The notes beneath the pieces are model-generated. The model saw only the letters and a program-made list of their open reading frames with translations, was not told the origin of the DNA and searched no databases. Both the position numbers and the translations under genes were made by a program. DNA of 55,211 nucleotides from CAYSLC01 sp964431545 (lineage in GTDB: Bacteria; Desulfobacterota; Desulfobacteria; Desulfobacterales; JAABSP01). Of the stretch, positions 49,664 to 55,211 are shown piece after piece. Each line of letters starts with the position of its first letter. The stretch's first letter is position 1. The DNA lies in contig CAYSLC010000008.1 of the NCBI GenBank assembly GCA_964431545.1, positions 1-55,211 on the forward strand, given 5' to 3'.

Positions 49664-50674
49664 CTATTCCGAGGCCTCCTCCACGGTATAGGAGCTGAAA
49701 TCGAGCATCTCCTGTTTGAAAAACTCCCGCATCTTCTTGATGATGTTCTTTTCCACCTGGCGCACGCGCTCCCGGGAGATCTCGTGCCGATCCCCGATCT
49801 CCTGAAGGGTGGATGGATTGTCGGAGAAGATGCGCTGGTCGAAGATCTCCAGTTCCCGGTCGGTCAACTGTTTGCGGAAGGCGTCGATTTTGTTGTGCAG
49901 CAGGACGTCCATCTCTTTTTTGGCGACCCGGTCCTCCGCCGACTCGGAGGAGGTGCTCAGAAAATCGATCCGCTCGGTATCCGAATCTTCCCGGACGGGG
50001 GCGTCCAGGGAGACGTCCCATCCGTCCAGCCGCTGGTCCATGTCGACGATCTCCCGCTCGGAGACCCCCAGCCGTTCCGACAGAAGGCGGGGCTTGGGAT
50101 CGAACCCCTGATCGATGAGCTTCTGTTTCTCCTTTTTCAGTTTGAAAAAGAGCTTCCGCTGCCCCTGGGTGGTCCCGATCTTGACCAGGCGCCAGTTGTC
50201 CATGATGAACTTCAGGATATAGGCCTTGATCCAGAAGGAGGCGTAGTAGGAGAATTTTACGTTTTTGTAGGGATCAAACTTCTTGACCGCCTGCATGAGG
50301 CCGATGTTCCCCTCCTGGATGAGGTCGAGCAGGTTCTGCATCCAGACCCGCTGAAACTCCAGGGCGATCTTCACCACCAGCCGGAGGTTGGCGGTGACCA
50401 GGGCGTAGGCGGCCTCGCGATCCTTATCCTCCCAGACCCGGACCGCGTACTCCCGCTCCTCGTTCCGGGTGAGCAGCCGGTACCGGTTGACCTCCGAGAG
50501 ATAGTGTTGCAGCGGATCGAACTGGACGAGGGCCTTGTCCGACGCCCCGCCCCCCTTGGAGGCGTTGCCGGATCGGATGACGTCGTTGACGGCGGTGTCC
50601 TCCCCCTTGAATGAAAAACTGTCCTGATTGTCTGATCGGCTGTCCGATTGTTTGTCCATCTTTTTCCTGTCCAT
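49664..50674 (-). CDS. rpoH: RNA polymerase sigma factor RpoH-like (sigma-32 group)
   Basis: This sigma-70-family factor probably directs the heat-shock regulon. The 336-residue product has region 2 (LVTANLRLVVKIALEF, LLDLIQEGNIGLMQAVKKFDP, FSYYASFWIKAYI), the RpoH-box-like QGQRKLFFKLKKEK, region 3 (LGVSEREIVDMDQRL) and region 4 (LTDRELEIFDQRIFSDNPSTLQEIGDRHEISRERVRQ). Regions and box are intact. An N-terminal Ser/Asp-rich extension of about 40 residues is unusual. It is the first gene of the run leading to the lipoproteins, separated by a 166-bp gap, so co-transcription is possible but not certain. No dnaK or groE is in the window. Confidence 0.88.
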   Translation of the reverse strand: MDRKKMDKQSDSRSDNQDSFSFKGEDTAVNDVIRSGNASKGGGASDKALVQFDPLQHYLSEVNRYRLLTRNEEREYAVRVWEDKDREAAYALVTANLRLVVKIALEFQRVWMQNLLDLIQEGNIGLMQAVKKFDPYKNVKFSYYASFWIKAYILKFIMDNWRLVKIGTTQGQRKLFFKLKKEKQKLIDQGFDPKPRLLSERLGVSEREIVDMDQRLDGWDVSLDAPVREDSDTERIDFLSTSSESAEDRVAKKEMDVLLHNKIDAFRKQLTDRELEIFDQRIFSDNPSTLQEIGDRHEISRERVRQVEKNIIKKMREFFKQEMLDFSSYTVEEASE

Positions 50675-50747
50675 GGGTTCGATATCCGGGAATTCCGTCT
50701 CTTGATGCGTCTTATAAAACAGAATCCCCTGTTTCTGCTTTTTTTAG

Positions 50748-50777
50748 TTGAACTTTGTATCGCAGGTATGGTATTTA
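50748..50777 (+). promoter_or_regulatory. Candidate promoter of the tRNA-Arg gene
   Basis: TTGAAC (50748-50753) and TATTTA (50772-50777) are spaced 18 bp apart, 39 bp upstream of the tRNA. The -35 is good and the -10 is poor. This region is also the divergent upstream region of rpoH. Confidence 0.35.
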
Positions 50778-50816
50778 GCGGCTTTACGTCGGTCTATCGA
50801 ACGTTCGTCGATTCCT

Positions 50817-50893
<77 letters not shown>

Positions 50894-50903
50894 TTGATCT
50901 TCC

Positions 50904-50937
50904 GGGATTGGTCGAAGCCGGGCCAATCCCCAATTTT
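50904..50937 (+). terminator. Rho-independent terminator after tRNA-Arg
   Basis: An 8-bp perfect stem (GGGATTGG at 50904-50911, CCAATCCC at 50923-50930) with an 11-base loop is followed by CAATTTT. It sits about 11 bases after the tRNA CCA and separates the tRNA from the downstream caspase-like genes. Confidence 0.7.
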
Positions 50938-51113
50938 CATCCTTACCATCGTCAACCGGCGCATCCTTCGGCTCTTGTTAGGGTGCGATAACGCTCGTCC
51001 CCCGATTATCTTTTAAAATTTACCACGTTCCATGGGGAAGTGCAAATTTTGTTTTGGGCCGCGCCCCGAGACCCGACGGCCCTGAAACCGGGTGAAGGAG
51101 AAAGGAGGCAGAC

Positions 51114-52187
51114 ATGGCAAGGAGAGCGTTTCTGGTGGGGATCGATCGGTACCTGAGCCCGAACGTGCCCCGCCTCCACGGATGTCTCAACGATGTGAGC
51201 AACATCCGGAACATCCTGAAAACCCACCTCGGCTTCACCAACCGCGAGATACGGGTTCTGGTGGACGACCGGGCCACCAAGGACCAGATCCTCCACCGGC
51301 TCCGCTGGATGGTGCACCTGGCCGGCCCCGGGGACCACATGGTCTTTTTTTACGCGGGGCACGGCTCCCGGGTGCTCGACCGTAACGGGGACGAACTTTC
51401 GGACCGGATGGACGAGATCATCTGCCCCTATGACATGAACTGGGACGACGGGTATATCCGGGACGACGACCTGGACCGGATCTTCGAGCCCCTGGCCGGC
51501 CGGGACGACCTCCTGCTGGAGGTGGTGTTCGACTCCTGCAACTCCGGGTCCGCCACCCGCCTGTTGAGCCATATCGCCCTACCCGGCGCCGACACGGGCC
51601 ATCCGCCCGTCTCCCGTTACCTGCCGCCGCCGCTGGACATCGAAAGCCGTTTCGAAGGCGAAACCGAGATCCTGGGGTCGCCCCGGGGGTTCCGATCGGT
51701 GCGGAGCACCCGAAGCCACATCTTCTGGTCCGCCAGCCGGGAGGATCAGCTCTCCAGCGAAATCCATATCGACGGGCGGTACACCGGGGCCTTCACCCAC
51801 TACTTCTGCCGCCACATCCGGGAGACGGGGGGAAGCATCACCCGGTCCGGCCTGCTGGAGCGGGTCCGCAACTCTTTGCGGTGGAACGGACTGTCCCAGG
51901 TCCCCCAACTGGAGGCGGCCCACCCATCCCATCTGACGGGCATGCCGCTGCAATTCGATCGCACCATGGATCGGGGGGAAAGGATCCTCTACCTCACCAC
52001 GCCCTACATGCGGGGGGAGGATGTCCGGCGACTCCAGTCGGCCCTGTCGGCGGAAGGGTACCAGCTCCAGATCGACGGGGTCTTCGGCCCTCATACCCAT
52101 CGGGTGGTCACCGAGTTCCAGCGGCGCCACAACCTGGTTCCGGACGGGGTTGCGGGGCCGGAGGTCCGGGGGGTCCTGTTCGGCTGA
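51114..52187 (+). CDS. Caspase-like (metacaspase/C14) protein with C-terminal peptidoglycan-binding domain, first of a tandem pair
   Basis: The 357-residue protein combines a caspase-fold protease domain (residues about 1-250) with a peptidoglycan-binding_1-like domain (about 295-357; YMRGEDVRRLQSALSAEGY, VPDGVAGPEV). The catalytic pair is visible: His83 in YAGHGS and Cys142 in DSCNSGS (metacaspase pattern D-S-C-x-S-G). The segment RDDDLDRIFEPLAG and a long variable loop follow, then GAFTHYFCRHIRETGG. No signal peptide or membrane segment is seen, so it seems cytosolic, which is odd for a wall-binding module. A strong AGGAGG site precedes the ATG. The substrate is unknown; programmed cell death, wall processing and regulation are open options. 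Confidence 0.82.
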   Translation: MARRAFLVGIDRYLSPNVPRLHGCLNDVSNIRNILKTHLGFTNREIRVLVDDRATKDQILHRLRWMVHLAGPGDHMVFFYAGHGSRVLDRNGDELSDRMDEIICPYDMNWDDGYIRDDDLDRIFEPLAGRDDLLLEVVFDSCNSGSATRLLSHIALPGADTGHPPVSRYLPPPLDIESRFEGETEILGSPRGFRSVRSTRSHIFWSASREDQLSSEIHIDGRYTGAFTHYFCRHIRETGGSITRSGLLERVRNSLRWNGLSQVPQLEAAHPSHLTGMPLQFDRTMDRGERILYLTTPYMRGEDVRRLQSALSAEGYQLQIDGVFGPHTHRVVTEFQRRHNLVPDGVAGPEVRGVLFG

Positions 52188-52238
52188 TCCGGCCCGTATG
52201 AACGCGGGAGGAACATCACCATAAGGAGGAGGGGAACA

Positions 52239-53336
52239 ATGGCCAGACGCGCGCTGCTCGTCGGCATCAACGACTACCAGGGGATCTCCGACCTCAGGGG
52301 ATGCGTCAACGATGTCCGAAACATGTGGAACATCCTCCAGAGCTACATGGGATTCCGAAACGACGATATCCGGGTCCTCCTCGACCGGCGGGCCACCAAG
52401 GAGAACATCCTCCACCGGCTCCGCTGGATGGTCTCCTCTTCAAGTCCGGGGGATATCCTGGTCTTCCACTTCTCCGGACACGGCTCCCAGATCCGGGACC
52501 GGGACGGGGACGACCTCAAGGACCGGCTGGACGAACTCCTCTGCCCGTGGGACATGGACTGGGACGCCACCTACATCCTGGACGACGATCTGGAAACCAT
52601 CCTCGGCGGCGCGCCGGACGGCGTCCGGCTGGAGGTCTTTCTGGATTGCTGCCACTCGGGCTGGGATACCGGTCCGTTCAACCGTCGGATGAGGGATATC
52701 ACCTTCAACCGGGCGCTGGACCTCCGGGAGGAGAGCCCCTTCGACCTCCCGGAGACCAGGCCCCGGTATCTGGAGCCGCCGGAGGACATCCGGTTTCGGT
52801 GGCTGGGCCAGGAGGATCTTCTCCGGTCCACCAGGCGATTCACCGCCGAGACCCGAAGCACGGCCCGACACACCATCTGGGCCGGATGCCGGCCCGACCA
52901 GACCTCGGCGGACGCCTACATCGACGGCAACCACCACGGCGCCTTCACCTACCACTACTGCATGCACATGCGGGAGACCGAGGGGAACATCAGCCGCGTC
53001 GAACTCCTGGACCGGATCCGCGCCTCCCTGCGGGCCAAGAACTACTCCCAGGTCCCCCAGATGGAAACGGGAGACCCGGAGGCCCCCGGCAAACGGTCCC
53101 TCCAGTTTCCGGAACTCGGTGAGAACCAACGGCTGCTCTTTCTCACCACCCCCAACATGCGGGGCGACGATGTGGTCCACGTCCAGCAGGCGTTGAAAAC
53201 GGCCGGCCACGACATCAAGACCGACGGCATCTTCGGGCCGTTCACCCGCATTATCGTGATGCGGTACCAGAAGCAGCAGGGACTCCTTCCGGACGGCGTT
53301 GTGGGGCCCGCGGTCCGAAGTTCCCTTTTCGGCTAA
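52239..53336 (+). CDS. Caspase-like (metacaspase/C14) protein with C-terminal peptidoglycan-binding domain, second of a tandem pair
   Basis: The 365-residue protein has the same plan as the gene 51 bp upstream and is clearly a diverged duplicate. The catalytic His81 (FSGHGS) and Cys138 (LDCCHSG, with an extra adjacent Cys137) are retained. Shared blocks include RATKENILHRLRWMV, TIWAGCRPDQ..., GAFTYHYCMHMRETEG and a terminal PGBD (NMRGDDVVHVQQALKTAGHD, FGPFTRIIV). No signal peptide is present. The N-terminal ten residues (MARRALLVGI) match the first copy almost exactly. The ribosome site AAGGAGG is strong. It is followed by a hairpin terminator, so the pair forms a unit. Substrate and trigger are unknown. 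Confidence 0.82.
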   Translation: MARRALLVGINDYQGISDLRGCVNDVRNMWNILQSYMGFRNDDIRVLLDRRATKENILHRLRWMVSSSSPGDILVFHFSGHGSQIRDRDGDDLKDRLDELLCPWDMDWDATYILDDDLETILGGAPDGVRLEVFLDCCHSGWDTGPFNRRMRDITFNRALDLREESPFDLPETRPRYLEPPEDIRFRWLGQEDLLRSTRRFTAETRSTARHTIWAGCRPDQTSADAYIDGNHHGAFTYHYCMHMRETEGNISRVELLDRIRASLRAKNYSQVPQMETGDPEAPGKRSLQFPELGENQRLLFLTTPNMRGDDVVHVQQALKTAGHDIKTDGIFGPFTRIIVMRYQKQQGLLPDGVVGPAVRSSLFG

Positions 53337-53342
53337 AAAAAA

Positions 53343-53373
53343 GGCGCCGGCCGTCCAGGTCGACGGCGGCGCC
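53343..53373 (+). terminator. Hairpin terminator after the caspase-like pair
   Basis: A long GC-rich stem (GGCGCCG...CCGTC pairing with GACGGCGGCGCC, one bulged G) follows the stop by a few bases. It is preceded by an A run and followed by ATTTT, as expected of a rho-independent terminator. It separates the caspase-like genes from the TauE/SafE gene. Confidence 0.75.
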
Positions 53374-53407
53374 ATTTTGATTTCAGGAAGGGATCGAATC
53401 AGGGAAA

Positions 53408-53761
53408 ATGTATCTGGCGGCGATGGTGTGTCTCGGAGTCCTCGTGGGGGTCGGCGGGGCCTTCTCCGGATTGGGCGGGGGATTTCTCATGGTGCCGATC
53501 CTGCTGTTCATGGGGTATGCCTCCCAGAAGGCGGTGGGGACCTCCTTTCTCGCGATCCTGGTCATCTCCATATCGGCCCTGGTCGCCCACAACAAACTCG
53601 CCAACGTGGACTACCGCGCCGGCATCCTCCTGGGCATCGGCGGCATCATCGGCGCCCAGATCGGGGCACGGCTGGTGGAGCACGTCTCCACCGCCAACTT
53701 CAAGAAGATCTTTGCGTTTATTCTGTTGGGGTTGGCGGGGTATCTGTTTTTCAAGAAATGA
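53408..53761 (+). CDS. Half-size TauE/SafE (TSUP) family permease
   Basis: The 117-residue integral membrane protein has about four hydrophobic segments and corresponds to one half of a TauE/SafE permease. It carries the signature GVGGAFSGLGGGFLMVPILL near residues 13-32, KAVGTSFLAI and the ending GIGGIIGAQIGARLVEHVS. Full-length members have two such halves (about 250 residues) and export sulfite or related organic anions; a half protein may work as a dimer. The ATG follows AGGGAAA. It starts 35 bp after the terminator and its 3' end overlaps the transposase-remnant frame by 11 bp. Confidence 0.75.
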   Translation: MYLAAMVCLGVLVGVGGAFSGLGGGFLMVPILLFMGYASQKAVGTSFLAILVISISALVAHNKLANVDYRAGILLGIGGIIGAQIGARLVEHVSTANFKKIFAFILLGLAGYLFFKK

Positions 53762-54182
53762 AGGGTCGAAGAGGCAAATTTTGCCAGAAGTTTAGCGGCA
53801 CTTTATCCGGCAGGTCATCCGCATTCAGCGATTCCAACTCTGGTATCGGCAAGCCGCGCACCGCAAGAAAGGTTAACGGCTTAGTGCCCAGTTGAAACAA
53901 GTCCAGGCCATAGAGGTTAGATCGGTGGATGCGTTGGTGAAAACCTGTCTTCAAGCCCAAGATATCCAAAAAAATGATCCATAGGTATGCCAGACAGCTG
54001 GCAAACATCAGCCGAGTTAACCGCGTTATACCCACCGGCTTTTCTGGTCGCTGAAAAACGTCTCGGTCGTAAAGCGTTATGGCATAATAGTTGCTAGTTT
54101 TGAACTTGGCAGATCTGGAAATACGATTTTCCCAAATTAGCGTTTTCCCTACCCTAATATTCAAACCAATACTTGACTGCAA
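53751..54182 (-). pseudogene. Remnant of an IS4-like DDE transposase (C-terminal part)
   Basis: The reading frame encodes a segment typical of the C-terminal end of IS4-like transposases: KPVGITRLTRLMFASCLAYLWIIFL, then HQRIHRSNLYGLDLFQLG. The N-terminal catalytic part is missing and the sequence upstream has stops in that frame. The codon use and base composition are more AT-rich than in the rest of the window. It is a decayed insertion-sequence fragment; no terminal inverted repeats were found. Confidence 0.65.
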
Positions 54183-54266
54183 ACTTGATAGAAAATAGTC
54201 ATATGTATGGGATATGTTAGCATAATAAATGAGTATTCATGAGATAATCAGATCTTCTACCTTGTT

Positions 54267-55211
54267 TCATCCGCCACCGTACATCGTAGACACTCTATGT
54301 GGAAAGACCGTCAGTAGGTATGCAACAAGGAAAAAAAGAATGAAGAGACTGATAGCTGATGCATGTAACCTTCTCCCAAGCAAGAAAAAACTCAATCCTT
54401 CTGATTGTGCCCGGGACAAGACTAAAAGGAGTACTAGCAATGCAGGCAAGAATAAGGCAAGAACAAATCTGTTGCCCCGCGCAATTGGTGTGTACCAAGC
54501 ATACAAAGAAAGGTACCCATAGAAATACATGAGAACAAAGATTATGACGCATGGATGAATTGTGGACAGGATAGATCGTGCCCTGCCTATATTCTGACTA
54601 AAAATTAAGCCCAAGACCATTACATAGACAGATAAAAACTCAGCATAGCCATACGAGCGGGTAACTCGTCCGCTAAGATCGTAAAACCCACGGGTGAACC
54701 GTCCAATTATACTTTGGAGTGAATGTTCTCGAACGTACTTCCGGAATGATGGTATCTTATATTCTGGCATGTCCGGCCAGCCCTTACGGTCCCCGTGTGC
54801 TCTTGTACTTTGCCTGACCTCTTCCCAGGAGTCGCACCATATATAGAAAGTCGAGTTTACATTGTAAAAATAGCGACCAAACTGCTCTTTGCTTGTCTGA
54901 ATGTAAGGAAAGATAACAAAAAGGAAGGAGACCAGCAGAACGGTAACGTGACAGGCGTTTACAAGTAGACCTCGCGCACCCCCAACCGGATCACACTTTC
55001 CTGCGGTTGCGTTTCGGCTGTGTGTTAGGCACATTGTGCCGCGTAGCAGCAGGCACAGGCTGGCAAGAATAAGAGCGGGGATAATCGATGCCTTAGTCAG
55101 GTGCCCTATCCCTGCAACGATGCCCGCAAGGGCTGCTATCCCGATTGTTGGCCTCCATACCAAAAAGAGCAGAAGGTAGAATAGAAGGAGGCTGATGCCG
55201 TAGAAGAGGAT
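54267..55211 (-). CDS. ArnT-like / dolichyl-phosphate-mannose-type membrane glycosyltransferase, C-terminal part
   Basis: The gene runs off the right edge; 314 codons to the stop at 54267 are visible. The product is an integral membrane protein with many hydrophobic segments. GIAALAGIVAGIGHLTKASIIPALIL is the typical membrane motif (G-x-L-T-K) of GT-C/ArnT-like glycosyltransferases, which move sugars from lipid carriers onto lipids or proteins at the outer face of the membrane. A soluble loop (KYVREHSLQSIIGRF and YDLSGRVTRSYG) interrupts the helices. The base composition is clearly lower in GC than that of the core genes, which suggests lateral transfer with the adjacent transposase remnant. 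The donor and acceptor sugars are unknown. Confidence 0.65.
   Translation of the reverse strand: MLFYGISLLLFYLLLFLVWRPTIGIAALAGIVAGIGHLTKASIIPALILASLCLLLRGTMCLTHSRNATAGKCDPVGGARGLLVNACHVTVLLVSFLFVIFPYIQTSKEQFGRYFYNVNSTFYIWCDSWEEVRQSTRAHGDRKGWPDMPEYKIPSFRKYVREHSLQSIIGRFTRGFYDLSGRVTRSYGYAEFLSVYVMVLGLIFSQNIGRARSILSTIHPCVIIFVLMYFYGYLSLYAWYTPIARGNRFVLALFLPALLVLLLVLSRAQSEGLSFFLLGRRLHASAISLFILFFLVAYLLTVFPHRVSTMYGGG

Overview
The window is GC-rich, gene-dense bacterial chromosome, mostly housekeeping genes in tightly packed operons with many ATGA-type overlaps. Several features point to a deltaproteobacterial (Desulfobacterota-like) relative: an archaeal-type thymidylate synthase, a DUF4911 protein next to miaB and recJ, a PlsB-like acyltransferase, an NDP-forming acyl-CoA synthetase, two PilZ proteins and a small 84-residue protein family. 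The genus cannot be named from the sequence alone. The left edge (sugar-nucleotide epimerase start) and right edge (membrane glycosyltransferase end) are both cut and both look like surface-polysaccharide genes. The right end, from about 53.76 kb, is clearly more AT-rich and carries a transposase remnant, so it looks acquired.

Layout. 1-153: 5' end of a UDP-glucuronate decarboxylase-like epimerase (minus). 411-7755 (minus): a membrane-anchored coiled-coil protein broken by a 100-N assembly gap, then ileS-lspA-lgt-holA with its own candidate promoter. 7853-11437: an alpha/beta hydrolase diverging from a plus-strand trio (84-aa protein, M29 aminopeptidase, SDR epimerase). 11471-14937 (minus): molybdenum-carrier-like protein, two PilZ proteins and an AhpF-like disulfide reductase, diverging from a mycothione-reductase-like flavoprotein (15088-16512). 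16586-20450: gpmA and a zinc-uptake operon znuA-znuC-znuB-zur with a palindrome placed in its promoter. 20457-27780 (minus): ThyA, RNase HI, cupin, acyl-CoA synthetase, PHP phosphoesterase, BFN-domain protein, MiaB, DUF4911. 27913-33745 (plus): recJ, an unknown protein, an RNase Z-like hydrolase, an adenylate cyclase with an N-terminal MshEN (c-di-GMP-receptor-type) module, and an alpha/beta hydrolase. 33740-38084 (minus): a MurU-AmgK-like fusion and a PlsB-like acyltransferase preceded by a 470-bp non-coding stretch with a tRNA-like folded element. 38555-38833: a MamI-like small membrane protein. 38953-44025 (minus): lapA-mutS-amidase. 44254-50674 (minus): rpoH, TPR lipoprotein, DUF4292 lipoprotein, ATP-grasp, dNTPase, UPF0280. 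50817-53761 (plus): tRNA-Arg(TCT), two tandem caspase-like/peptidoglycan-binding-domain proteins and a half-size TauE/SafE permease.

How the genes work together. ileS-lspA-lgt-holA joins translation, lipoprotein maturation and replication. ZnuABC with Zur is a self-contained zinc homeostasis unit with a readable operator. The PilZ pair and the MshEN-cyclase together suggest cyclic-di-GMP signalling, possibly linked to cAMP. The least ordinary items are the tandem caspase-PGBD pair, the MshEN-HAMP-cyclase fusion, the folded element upstream of plsB and the single-chain MurU-AmgK fusion. Start sites, promoters and families below are read by eye; no database search was possible.
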